Source: Wolfiporia cocos
Taxonomy: Eukaryota; Basidiomycota; Agaricomycetes; Polyporales; Phaeolaceae
Assembly: GCA_029448655.1 (NCBI GenBank)
Contig: JACCLO010000003.1
Location: 3,038,001 to 3,102,000 of the forward strand
Direction: 5' to 3'
Length of the DNA: 64,000 bases
Shown piece by piece: positions 11,725-23,113 of this stretch (the stretch's first letter is position 1; every line of letters starts with the position of its first letter). The notes under the pieces were generated by a model that was not told where the DNA came from, did no database searches, and saw only the letters and a program-made list of their open reading frames with translations. The position numbers were made by a program, and so were the translations under genes.

Positions 11725-12114
11725 TGTCACAGATGCATCTTAAACACACTACTAAGCTGGTTTACATCAGCAATCCGGGCAAATGCACCTGACCTGATGA
11801 CTAATGTTTGTTGCCACAAAGCACAAACATGGACCTACAGTACAAAGCACACTTATGATTGGGTCACTCATTACCTGGCGCCCAAACAAGCACGTGCTTG
11901 CCATTACTGGCTCGTGCACAGACCGTCTAGCTTTAGGGCAGACCATTACTGGTCGTTGCAACCCATGTATATAAGCGACCTCTAAGGCATAGTCACCTTA
12001 GAACTATTCACCTCATTTGTAACCTGCTTAACACCTCAGCTTGTTACCACTACCCCTTGCAACTACCAACCCCCCTTACAAGGTACACTAGTAAGTCAAG
12101 TTCTTGGGTTGTGA
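11725..12114 (+). repeat. LTR-like segment, family L5
   Basis: It starts TGTCACAGATGCATC and ends GGTTGTGACA. CATGTATATAAG lies near 11965, followed by the hairpin TCTAAGGCATAGTCACCTTAGA and CTATTCACC. I find no matching flanking duplication, so the borders are tentative. Confidence 0.55.
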
Positions 12115-12665
12115 CACCAGGTATGGTAGTAGTGTGAATGTCATGGTTTTTACAGGGTTTTTATCCTCAAAAGACTCGCGTCTCAGATTTTCATTTTCAT
12201 TTTGTGCATTAACCATCATGTGCCGCACGGGTGCTCAAGTCTCACATGATAGTTTCCTTATGGGGCTACAACATTGCACAAACACACATGATCATGGAAA
12301 TAGCTTATATAAGCAACTGTCGTTATGCCGGACTGTATAGTTACAAGCCATAAGTCACAAGACCTTGCCTAAAAGGTCACGGCTATAGTCCAGGCTCTAT
12401 GGATCAGATCGTGGAGGAAGCACATGATCTTAGTTACAACACCTGACCTCAATGACATCATTGTATCCAGGCCACTACCCTAGGACATGGGTCGGCCTTA
12501 GTCACTTACCAGTAGTTGTCACATGGATAGTTGAGGTATATATCTCATTGGCTGATTTATGATATGACACCATTACTGGTCGTCCAATCAGTATTGTACC
12601 ATATACCATAAAGTACAAAGGGTCTCACTTTAGGGGCCTAAACAACATGTATTTAAACATACTAC
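12115..12665. other. Degenerate repeat DNA, no gene recognised
   Basis: TATA-like and LTR-like pieces occur (GCTTATATAAGC near 12302; TGTCACATGG at 12517; CATGTATTTAAACAT near 12650). The last piece and 13779-13908, which ends CTTGTGACA, are probably two halves of one LTR split by the insertion at 12666. No coding region can be supported. Confidence 0.4.
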
Positions 12666-13773
12666 TGTCACAGAATATGACACAGACTTACAAGTCTGTA
12701 TGACCGGCCCAGCCGGGAACGCCCAAGTCCTATGGTCGAGAAGTCGACGTAGCGCAAGGCGCTGCATAAAGGTCGCCAGGCGCCGCAGACTAGCAAGACG
12801 AGGAGGGAGGAGTCGCAGGGCAGGCAGGCGCACACAGGACGTCGCAAGAAAGGGGCCAAGCCCAGTTGCCGAAAATCTAAGAGATGGGTTGTAAGACCCA
12901 TCTCACTACCCTTTAAGTACATGTGGCGCAGCTTGCCAGTAATGGCTGCCCTAAACGATAAGGCCCGTGCGGCGTATCTAAGGGAATGTGCCAGACTGTA
13001 ACGCTATGTAACCACGTGACAGGGAAGTGACCGTGATGCAGGTAGGCGCGAGCGTGCGCTGCCCCGGAGCGTTAATCTACTGAGTTAGGTGATCTACTAC
13101 GGTATGGGATGGACGCGGAGGTGGAGTAGGGGTACGGCGCGGACGCAGCTCGACTCGTCCGCGGGCAAGAACCTACAGGGGGATGCCGTTAGAGCCCCTC
13201 CGGGCATTTTGTGACAGAATATTCCGTCATTATTCTAACATCCCTCGCTATGGTCTTATGGGTGCCGCTATGCATGCGTGCGCTCCTCTACGCCTCAGCC
13301 ACCTCCACGTTACGTTCCATTCTGTATAGATCATCTGACCTAGTAGATTAGCGCTGTAGGGTAGCGTGTGTATCAGGTGCCTCACTCATGGTCACATTAC
13401 TTACTTGCACGTTACCAGTCACCTGATCCCTTAGTTACATGGCGCACAGGCCATTACTTTAGGGCACGCCTGGCAGTAGACACATGCATGTATATAATAC
13501 GGCGAGATGTGGGCTTACACCCCATCTCTTAGATTCTCAACAATGGGTTAATCCCCCTTACTTGCTACTCTCTGTGTGATCTGCTGGCCCAGGGCCCACC
13601 TTGTCTGCCTCATCTGTGAGTCAGCCTGTTAAGTCGGCACATGCCAAGGGTAAGGGGCACCTTCCTCTGTTGCGCCTCTGTGATCACCACTGGCGCGTTG
13701 ACTTATGGCCTTGTTGTATGCACGGAGGATCCCCCCTGAGCCCAGGGGTCACACAGACGGTGAGTCTGTGTCA
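12666..13773 (+). repeat. Solo LTR (L4-like), interrupted by a nested LTR
   Basis: TSD ACTAC (12661-12665 and 13774-13778) brackets an LTR that begins TGTCACAGAATA and ends GTGAGTCTGTGTCA. It is split after its first 12 bases by the minus-strand LTR 12678-13216. The promoter ATGTATATAATA and hairpin GATGTGGG...CCCCATC lie near 13490-13530. Confidence 0.92.
12678..13216 (-). repeat. Solo LTR nested in the preceding LTR
   Basis: A 539-bp minus-oriented LTR with perfect TSD GAATA (12673-12677 and 13217-13221). The ends are TGACACAGACTTAC and TTTTGTGACA. The minus-strand hairpin GATGGG...CCCATC lies near 12880-12905. Confidence 0.93.
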
Positions 13774-13908
13774 ACTACCCTCTGAGCGCTTACCCTCAGA
13801 TCTAGCAATTTCATCGTTATCACCTCTGCTTGCCACATTGTACTTCATTAACCTTGCCTCATAACACCTTGAACCGCATACCCACCTGCAAGTAAGTAGC
13901 TTGTGACA

Positions 13909-16900
13909 GTGAAGCTCAGTAGTTTACTCCATTCCGAGATAACCATCATTTTTCGTGGTCACTTGAGGATGGGCATCACAGGTAGGAGTGTACACATGGA
14001 ATGTTGGGCGTGCATTGCAACACGTTCACCTAATCTTCCTGTGATTGCCAGCAAGCGCCAAAGATTGTTAGTCAATCAACCACCTGCAGGTTCTTCAGCC
14101 GGCATGCTGAGAAATGCCACTGCTAATTAAGTCCTGCTCTCCCAGTCTGATCTCAACCCCAATCCACACCAAAAGGACAAGGACAAGTTGCACAGCAAGG
14201 TGCACCACTTTTTCTGCCCTCCATGCTGTCTCGTATGCCCCCACCCTGCCAACAACCTACCCCAGGCTACCTCTCGCCCGACCTCGCCTCCGCCTCCGCC
14301 CCCGCCTCTGCCCAGCACCAGGAACAGGATCAAGCGCACCTGGGAAGTGTGCAGGATAGTGTCCAAGGACATCTCCTCGACCTTCTCTGCCATCTCCACC
14401 TCTGTGCCACAGCCATTCTCAGGCAAGGGCCGCACCCACGAGTGCACCTCAGTGTCCGATATGAGCCAGACCCTCTCGCACACCGTGTCCAACATGTACA
14501 TGTCTAATCATTGTCTTTCATTGGGTGGATAATATCCAATAATGTCCTTGAAATATAGCAGATTCTCACACAGGACAAGGTAAAGCATTATGTAGTTGAT
14601 GGCATGATACTAAGGAACACTGCCTATGCTGAAAGGCCCCAATGGCACATCAACATCATTTTGGGTAAATTTGAAAATCTTGTGTCTGCATAGTTGTTAA
14701 CATGTTGTGCATTGAATTCACCCTTGGAGCAGGCAGGGGCCTGTCCAAGTGGGGTTTTCCTCAGCATTGAGGATGATTGCTGCAATGTAATTCTCCTGGT
14801 GTGTCAGAATATTGAGCAATTTGTTAGCAGCATGAGACCAATTCTTCGACTTTGAAACCTCAGTGATTATGAGTCCCCAGAACCAGTAACACCCAACTGG
14901 AGGCATTCATGAACCTTGAAATTGTGTCACCACATTCAGAATGCACTGCACTGAGGCACTTGATGATGAGCTGTTGGTAATCTTTAACATATTTGTACCT
15001 GAAGCGCTTATAATTCAATGGCATTCAGCCATGATGGAGTGTGCTTATAAGCATAGCTGGGTCTTAAGCCCCTCGACGCAATGTGCCAAGTCGGGACCTG
15101 TTGACATTGGTGATGATATCACAGTATGGTACACTGTATGACCAGCCCTGCTATGCCCTAAGGCAGCAGCCACTAAGTTGTCACCAGAGAGGCATGCTGC
15201 AAGGCATACATGCCACTCAAGCCCCAAGTCCAGTGTCACAGATTTAGGTGAAAGCCTATAAGATAGATGTTGCGAGCTATAACCATGGAAATAGGCCACT
15301 GGGTAAATATGCCGGCATACGTGGCCTCATCATAGGGGTGAAAATAGGTGCCCAACGTGGGAATATGAACTGCATATATAGCTGGACTGATAATAGCAGA
15401 GCTATTGTAGCCCTTCTGGGGGAGTGGCTTAAGTGCCACTCATGAGCATGCTGCATTGGGTCCATGGCGCATCTTGTGATATCTAGCAGTCATAAGGTGA
15501 GAGCAGGCAGGTGCACGCAGTGTGACCATAAAGGAGATTGTAAGCCCCATTGATCAGAATCTAAGTTCTGAGCCGTAAGGCTCAGAACCTGATGGTATAA
15601 GTTCATGTGGGCACAGTGCTGTTCTACTGTCTACTCTAAGGTGGTGTGTCTGTGCACGGCCTGTAAAGGTGTAGCTTAGGGCCATAATGTGTCTGATGTA
15701 AGTATCTAACCCAGCGCTGCTACCTATTGACATCTAATCTAATCTACTAAAGGCGCTTACAAATGGGAAACACCGCCCTAGACGCTACCTCCAGCGCTAG
15801 GCTCCAGGATGCTCGCGCAGAGCTGTAGAATGTCCTAAAAACGCTAGTAAAATACAAGGATAATGCCACAGATATTATCTGTGACAGATGACCTACATAT
15901 CCAGAGGTCACGTCGAAAAATGCAACAAAGGTGGTTTGCCTACTAAGAGAGATGGACAGTACTTGGATGCTAACAGTTGCAATACACTGGGCCATGCATC
16001 CAAGGGAAAATAAGAAGTACTGTAATAGTATCTGAGCTCTGCCTTGTCTGTTTGGCTTTGCACAGTTGAGCTGTCCTTGTCTGATGAGGAGTAGATGACA
16101 GATAGAGGGGGTCTCTCATAAGAGGGTGAGGGACTATGCATATGGCTGAGGCTAACGCCAAGGCATGGCGCTTATACGCTCGTGCTATTGGGGATAGTAC
16201 CATGTGTAATACACATCTTAGCTACAGTGCAAATCCTGACATTGGAAGAGGAGCCTGATGTTCAAGGAGATGGATAGCCATATTGATGTTGCTAGTACAG
16301 ACAGGTGTTGAGCTATGATCAAGGGGGAGATTACTAAGCTTCAAATTGTGATTAAAGAACAAAGAACCCAGACCTTATCTCAGACTCACGGCCAGACTTA
16401 CTTCCCAGTTCTCATGACAGAAGGGTATATCACACTTCATTTGTGCATGGTTGCCCTTACATGCCCAGTCCAGGCTTGTCATCGTGCTTTCTTCTAATCC
16501 CAGCTCATCATCACGGTGGCAAGAGATGGGGCACGGCAATGCGGCGTGCCGTGCATGCTGAAAGGTTAGACAAGACTAGCAATAGCCTCAGAACGTCGCC
16601 ACATAAGTACATGATAGAGTGAGGCTGTAAGGCCTGGGCGCGCAACATATGGGTAACCATGTACATAATCATGTATAGTAAGTAACTACATATGCATGAC
16701 CGTGCTTGAATGTAAGGAGGTTGGCAGCATAACGACAAAGAGATGTTATAAGCATCTGATGATGTTGCCCAAAAGTCGAGCACTGCCCAGCAGCGAATTT
16801 TTGCTGCTGCAGTACTCAGCAGGCTCTTATTGCCGCGAAATTGAATCATTTAGATGCTCTATTAGTCATCTGCATTGACAGCGGTGGCTGGGCTTAGTCT

Positions 16901-19078
16901 GTAGCTATCACTTCCAAACTCTGTAGTGCTCCAATAAAGATGCTGCTATTTCTGTGTATGTCCTGAATTGATGTTCACACTCAGTTATGGCTAATTCCTT
17001 CTTCACAATGAAAAAATAATCGGTTTGTTCCCGGCAAGCAAGTGGCCATGCATAGGTGCTGGGCAGGTCCATATATGACTTGTAGTGGGCCTGGCCAAAA
17101 CCAGTCCTATATGATCAGAACAAGAATTATGATTTGGGATGAGCTCAGTCAGAAAGACTAAGTGAGCTGGCTGGCTTGGTATAGGCAGGTCGAATGGTGC
17201 TCTGTGTAGAAGCTTCACATTTGCTGCAAAGTTACCAAGACCATTTATGTTCAAGGTTCAAGGCAGTTTTGTGATCACATCATAGAACCAAACTAAATGT
17301 CAATTCGTGCTACCGGCTGCCTGCTAACTCATCCTGACAGCTCAACCTTGGCTTTAAATCAATATATCAACATTGCATAATTGTATATATGTGCATTATA
17401 TGAGCCATCTAAAGGTTGTCTGCAATTATAACATATATTTGTCACAAATGGTCTGCATTCTTGCTCTAATCAACTAGACTGATTTCATCTATGGAGATAA
17501 AAGCAGTATCATGGCTCATTATTGTTTCAGCATGTTTTCTTAGAAGCTTTTGAGACTTGCCCACATCTCACCTGAATCAAGCCCCGCATCATGTGCAGGG
17601 GCCGGCCGATCCCTTGCACAGCCAGAAGAGGCCGGCCCCAACATCCGAGCAAGCAAGTGCACAAGACTTTGCTGAGAGCTTACATGTCCGCTCCTTTGCT
17701 TCCCGCCTGCTTCTGTGCATCGCTTACCAGCTTTCCGCCACTGCCTCCAGTGACACTACAACATTGTTTTCTTCCCTACCTCCGCTCCCTTTCCTTGCGT
17801 TGATGCTGCTGCTCGCTTTGCTGTTGCCCTTAGCTGTTGCCCTTACATGCCGATCTTTATGTGCTGCCGTGCACTGCGTATGCCTTCATTTACTATCCTC
17901 TTGTACTGTTTGCTGTTTGCCATGAGGCTTATGCCTCCTCCTTGCACAAGCTGTGTCTGTGCATGCAAATCACTCAGAATGTATGAGCCCACTCATCCAG
18001 CGGCTTCTATGTCTCTTGTCTTTGTTTCCAGCTCATCCCTCAGAACAGTCAATCTCAGTCATCAGGCGCTTGCCTGGGATCTTACTGCTAGCCATCATGC
18101 ATACCTGCCCGCCTGCCTTCTTTTCTGTCTGCTAGTCTGGGGTGACACCTGCTCCACGATTGCAGACCTTGCCCAATGGCAAGTCCCTTGTAGTCTCCAC
18201 TCTAGATGGTTGTAGAAGGTTGGATAGGGGCTTCCCGGTAGGTCCGGTGGCATAGTATGATCCTGTGATACTTGCTATGCCAGCTGGCTTGACCATGCTA
18301 TCTGAATCAATCGTTCCACCCTCATTCTGTGTGATTTGTGCAGCTACCTAGCTTTCCATCATGTCTACTAGCGCACGTTCATCTCAGCTGGAGATAATCC
18401 AGCCAGACTCAAATGACGAGACATTAATGAGGATAATGAGAGAAGCGATGAATCGGATCAAGACATTAGTGATGAATACAATGCTAAAGATGAGGAGGGG
18501 TACAGCCCTCAATCACTATTCTCATCAGGGGTGGGATGCTCCATTGCCTCTACAAATGTCTTGTGCTTGCCACAGTGCATACCACACTTCGCAGGCAGAC
18601 TCAGCTTGTTTAGCCACTGTAGACGTACTCAGTGCCCGCAATCATCGCGCTTTCACCCTAATCCACATTGCATCTGTCTTCAGTAAGCAGGTAGCTCGTC
18701 ACTGCTTGTATTTGAGTCCACTGTGAAAGCCTCACCAGCTGCAGAGAGCTTGCTAAGGAGATAGTGAAGTCATCCATAGCCAAGTGAATCAGGAGATTTT
18801 TGATTTGATGCGAGATGTACTGGATGGCGATTGAGGTCTCTGTAAGCGGTAGGACAGAAGGCTGTATGCGGCGGGATGAGCATCTGGGAGCTGCCGAAGC
18901 ACAAGTCACAGAATGCGCAAACCAGCTCACTGGATACAAGAGCAACCTGCTGAGACAAGAGTTGGGTCATGGGAGGAGTAGGTTTCCTCGAGGGCCAGGA
19001 ATGTCTTCCGAATTTTTGGGAGCATCAGGGATCCCATGATGCTATGGATGCTCGCCAACGGGGAGTGCAAAGTGTTTG
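13909..19078. other. Old degenerate region, no gene recognised
   Basis: About 5.2 kb with no delimited LTR insertion and no ORF that I can assign. Short open frames exist: a proline-rich one on the plus strand at 14188-14532 with an overlapping minus-strand one, one at 17557-17925, and one at 18361-18726. None shows a domain I recognise, and all lack a conserved pattern. At 15234-15886 an LTR-like stretch contains a minus-strand TATA, a hairpin AGTTCTGAGCC...GGCTCAGAACT and a terminal CACAGATATTATCTGTGACA. Minus-strand sequence just below 19079 may extend the copia remnant. Confidence 0.45.
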
Positions 19079-20510
19079 TTAATGTAGAGTGTAGCACAGT
19101 GAGGGTGAAGCCAATTTCAGTGAACAGATTCCGTAACTAGATAAACTCATGCCCAGCAGATACAGCCAGAAGAGCTCAGTTTCAGTGGTGGAGAGAGCCA
19201 CAAATGGATGAAAGTGAGTATTACAGGAGTGTGTGCAGCCATTTTGGTGACTAACAGGATGCAGCAGTCTGTAGACGGCTATCATGTGGCTGCAGCCACA
19301 TTATGGTTTTCATTACTTGACTAAACTTGGCACAGGTATGTGTCATGGCTTTTGTGCAATATACCACTTGATGGTACTCAACACGGGGATTTCTAGGGCG
19401 TTCTAGCTGCCAGAGACCTGGCACTAGCACTGGACCCTTCCCCTGGGACTTGACTTGGTTTAAAGTACGGTGAGGCTGGCCTTCCCCCTGAGGGAATTGC
19501 CGTAGACCTTCCCCATGTAGTAGAGAACTATTATCAAAGCAATCTAGCAAGCTAGACGCTCTACTTGCAAGAGGTTGGGCAAGCGGTGCAGCTGGTGCAG
19601 CTGGAGGCTCTGGAGCTGGGCAGGATTACCGGATAACAGCAGCTGCTGCCCTGATCAGTCCTGAAGGCATAACAGCGGAAGAAAGACCCAAAGTTCTCCT
19701 GAGCCAGGCAAGTTAACAGGAACACCCGCATGTTAACTAGCTTGGAATTACCAGGGAGGCAGCATTCGTCAAAGACGACACGACTGGTAATGAGTAGGCT
19801 GTGCCGTGCCGGGTCCCAGAACCTGTAAGCCTTTATCCTCCTCAGGTAGCCCACAAAGATGTGCTTGTGTGTGTGCGGCTGCAGCGCTTTCCGGTCGCGA
19901 CACACCAAGATATACGCGAGACACCGTGAATAAGTGTACTCCATCATCCAGGGATGCAGTGAGCCCCATGTGCACGAAGGTAAAGACTGCATGGTTCCAG
20001 AACAAGGATAGCAGTTTAGCCTGGCGAGCAGTGTGATTGCTTGCTTCATGATACCTGTTTTGGTGCGGTTCAATCTGGCTCATATACTCGCCGCCCTTGC
20101 TGTTCCTAGTAGCCTTGATGCGCAATCCAAAATTCTCTCCAAGTGCTTTACATGCCTTCCTTGCATGCCTCAAATGCATTGCATTGCTTTTTATGAATGC
20201 AACAGCTCAGTAGCACAAATTATAGTCAATCAACATCATCCAGTAGCAGTGACAATTGTCCAATAGCAACTGGCATGGGTCCTTTCAAGCCAATGTGAGC
20301 CCCAACGAGTTCACTGGCCTTTCTGGATGCGGTGCATGGGATGGTATGATGGTGAAGCTTTCCAGCAAGGCAGGGTGAACAAACTGGGCCAAGGAGCGAG
20401 TTATAGCTCGGAGAGAGCTCAGAGACGAGCTGCTTCAATATGGCGGCGCACAAATTATTGAGATTGACATGGGATAGACATCTGTGGCATAGACAGGTAG
20501 TCAAAATCAC
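19079..20510 (-). pseudogene. Ty1/copia polyprotein remnant
   Basis: Minus-strand pieces occur in copia order but in different frames. At 20510-20230 is the gag-pre-integrase zinc region (HRCLSHVNLNNL, CSPCLAGKLHHH, ASRKASEL, GPMPV). At 20179-19770 are integrase pieces (FGLRIKATRNSKGGEY and, in another frame, HKHIFVGYLRRIKAYRFWDP and ITSRVVFDE). At 19285-19079 is the RNase H signature (FVALSTTETEL). The stretch between integrase and RNase H is far too short for a reverse transcriptase, so RT is deleted. Several frameshifts make it non-functional. In copia the integrase precedes RT, which separates this remnant from the gypsy elements. No LTRs were found for it. Confidence 0.82.
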
Positions 20511-20655
20511 ACTCCATGCGATGGGGAAGGTCTCCCCATGGACCCTACCGGATACACCAAAGAGTACACAGTGGTCTCAACATTGGTCACCTCTTCGTCA
20601 AGGACGACAAATCCTGAACTGGAGGTAATGTCACAACTTTTGTGGCATGTTGGTA

Positions 20656-20673
20656 CCCCCCCCCCCCCCCCCC
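20656..20673 (+). repeat. Poly-C tract, 18 C
   Basis: An uninterrupted run of 18 cytosines is followed by ATTGGGG. Tracts like this are prone to sequencing and replication slippage, so the exact length should be treated with caution. Confidence 0.9.
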
Positions 20674-20771
20674 ATTGGGGCTCAAACATACGTACTTACA
20701 TCTAGTCACATGACTTGTTCACCAGGAATTCAAAAGGACAATGGAAGCAATAATAAATAGTTATTGGTGGC

Positions 20772-21792
20772 TGTCACAGATTTATCTGGGACTTACAGCA
20801 TTTTTCCTATGATTATAGCAATTTATCCGTGATTTATACGTCTAACTACAAGTTATCTACGGGTTAACTCCCATTGCCATACGACAAGCTCTTAACTGGG
20901 CTTATCAACCACATGACCAGCTTATACAAGGCTACGTCACAAGACTAATGACATCATCGCTAAGGCAACGTGCATCGCTGTGCCTCCACCTGCGAATGCG
21001 TCATACAAGTCTAGACAATAGCATCGTCATCGCTACGTCATAGGTCTCGCCCTTACAAGCTAGACCAGCCACGTCATAGATCGTAGATCATAATGATAGG
21101 CCGAGCGCGGCACGCTCGCATAATAATGTCCACACGACCATACAGCACAATATTAGCAACAAGGCAATATCGCTATAGGTCACGGCCTCCTTGGCCTCCC
21201 ACGGACTCGGCGTTCTCCAAGTCCCGGGCTTGTGCCATCACGGCGTCGCCCAAACACCGGACCTCGCCTCACGGCTAAGTCCAACACATGCCCCGGTAAC
21301 CATCCGGTCCGGGCTGTAACACATGCCACGGTACTTCCCGTCCAATGGCATAACGACCTCGGCATCTTGCCTTGGTCATCACACGAAGACCGGCCAATCG
21401 CCATTACACCTCACGGTGTCCGGCAACCGGCTTCCTCTATACCCGGGCTGCGCCCGCATTAGCATCACAGATAAGACATAATCCCTCTCATACGATTGGT
21501 TCGGCCATTAGGGCCAACCACGGCCATTCTATGTAGAGTCCATACAAAGTAGATAAGATAGGCTTCGCCACTTGGCAAAGCCACATAACCCGGTAAGGCA
21601 GTACTAGCTAGTAGCACGTGCCCTCCCGTCACACATGTATATAAGGACCCGGCTTGACGCCGCTAATCCTTAGTTCTATTATTCTCGGCTTGCGCCATAG
21701 AATAACCTCTCATATCCTGCTGCGCTAGACTGCTACTCTATCGCCTAGTCCCTCAACACATAGGTGGTGAGTCCCACAGCAAGTCTGTGTCA
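20772..21792 (+). repeat. Solo LTR family L1
   Basis: A 1021-bp LTR with perfect TSD GTGGC (20767-20771 and 21793-21797). It starts TGTCACAGATTTATCTGG and ends GTGAGTCCCACAGCAAGTCTGTGTCA by pieces. CATGTATATAAGG lies near 21635. Confidence 0.94.
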
Positions 21793-21994
21793 GTGGCCAC
21801 ACATGGATCAAGATGTCAAGCATTACATACAACTGTCATGAACTGACATTGACATACTATAACCCATCTAAGACCCTCCTCCTATTTCTCATAGCTGTCA
21901 CAGATCTTGCAAAAGCATAAGATCATAGACATTATGGAGTAATAACTATGGTTAGACCACATAGGTAGTAATGCATTGGCATACATGGCCTCAC

Positions 21995-22412
21995 TGTCAC
22001 AGTTCACGCTGTGGCATGCGCCCTTGTGTGTCGTCAGGTGATCTAGTAGATTAGATGTTAGATTAGATGGGGGGCACCCTTACAGGCGCCACCATGCTCA
22101 CACAAGGTCATACAGTTACATAGCGACGTCACCCTAGTTACATAGTAGCGCCCTGTGCCTTACAGCGCATGGGCCCCCTTTAGGGCAGGTACTAGTACAG
22201 TGATGCGCATGTATATACCTAGCATAGGCATGAGGCTTACACCTCATGCTTTAGCTTCTAGTCATAGGGCTCCCAATGCCCCTCTGCTACCTCACTGTGT
22301 GCGCACCTGCCTGCCTCAGCATCTAGAGGGCTGCCTCTGCCCGGCATCTGACGTTACACCACCACGTGTGCAAGCACTTGGATAGGGGGCCACAGTGAGT
22401 GGCACCGTGACA
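21995..22412 (+). repeat. Solo LTR family L3, complete reference copy
   Basis: A 418-bp LTR with perfect TSD CTCAC (21990-21994 and 22413-22417). The ends are TGTCACAGTTCAC and GCACCGTGACA. The promoter CATGTATATACC is followed by the hairpin CATGAGG...CCTCATG and then CTTTAGCTTCTAG. Confidence 0.93.
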
Positions 22413-22443
22413 CTCACCAATGAGCGAGTAATAAACATCTACT

Positions 22444-22660
22444 GACACAGACTAGCTGTGGGACTCACTGCCTTTCCAAGCAGGAGAGGGAAGACGATAA
22501 GTAACTAGTCAAGTGCAGCAAGAGAGTGGTAAGCTTCTCAGGCACAAGCCAAGAAGAATAGAACCAAAGATCAATGTAAGTGCATGATCCTAGGTTATAT
22601 AAATGTGAGGCAGTGAATGCAGTAAGCCTACCCTAAATGCAAGAGGTCTGTGCACTTGTC
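22444..22660 (-). repeat. L1-like LTR fragment
   Basis: It begins TGACACAGACTAGCTGTGGG, the minus-strand form of the 3' LTR tip, and continues through ATAATAGAAC-like sequence and a minus-strand GGTTATATAAATG. The rest of the LTR is absent. Confidence 0.6.
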
Positions 22661-22794
22661 ACAGATTCTGTGACATGGAGGCGCCTATGCCCAGTCGGGC
22701 TCAAACACAGGTACTTTCATCCTCATATCACATGACCTCGTTTATATCTCTACAGTGGACTTGTAGTTACGCGTATGTCACGGTTTTTCTAGGC

Positions 22795-22885
22795 CCCAAT
22801 ATACACCCCCTACCCGGGCTCGAACCAACGGCCTGAACCGCTCCCCTAGCGGCAACTTCCCCTTAGCCACGTCCACCTAGCCAGT
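22795..22885 (-). other. tRNA-like sequence (A-box/B-box pair), possible SINE or tRNA pseudogene
   Basis: On the minus strand, TGGCTAAGGGG resembles a Pol III A box, and GGTTCGAGCCC, about 40 nt downstream, resembles a B box. A GGC/GCC D-stem and a CCGC...GCGG anticodon-like stem can be drawn, but no 7-bp acceptor stem forms and the anticodon loop is atypical. I therefore do not call a tRNA gene. Confidence 0.35.
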
Positions 22886-23113
22886 GAGTCACATGACATA
22901 AGTAGATTAGATTAGATATCAATGGACGTATGTAGCGCCTGGCATCGCCACCTACTTACATAACCCTATGCACATGATACCATTATGTCAGCTATATCAC
23001 ATTATGCGAACGTTCTAGATACTCGGGGTATTTCATATAGCGTGCACAGACCATGCCTTTAGGGCAGGTCTCAACATTAGTAGTATACGCTCCCCCTGTA
23101 TATATATGCCATG

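Noticed and set aside
14188..14532. Proline-rich protein at 14.2-14.5 kb
   Set aside because: Low-complexity sequence open on both strands, no recognisable domain, no supporting neighbours; not enough for a gene call.
17557..18215. Cys/Leu-rich ORFs at 17.6-18.2 kb
   Set aside because: Several overlapping frames are open in pyrimidine-rich DNA; composition looks like an artefact rather than a conserved protein.
20772..21792. Reading L1-L5 repeats as DNA transposons or MITEs with TGTCACA terminal inverted repeats
   Set aside because: The TIR-like match is only the tip. The 5-bp TSDs, the TATA-containing body, and identity of tips and layout with the true LTRs of A (PBS and polypurine tract adjacent) point to LTRs.
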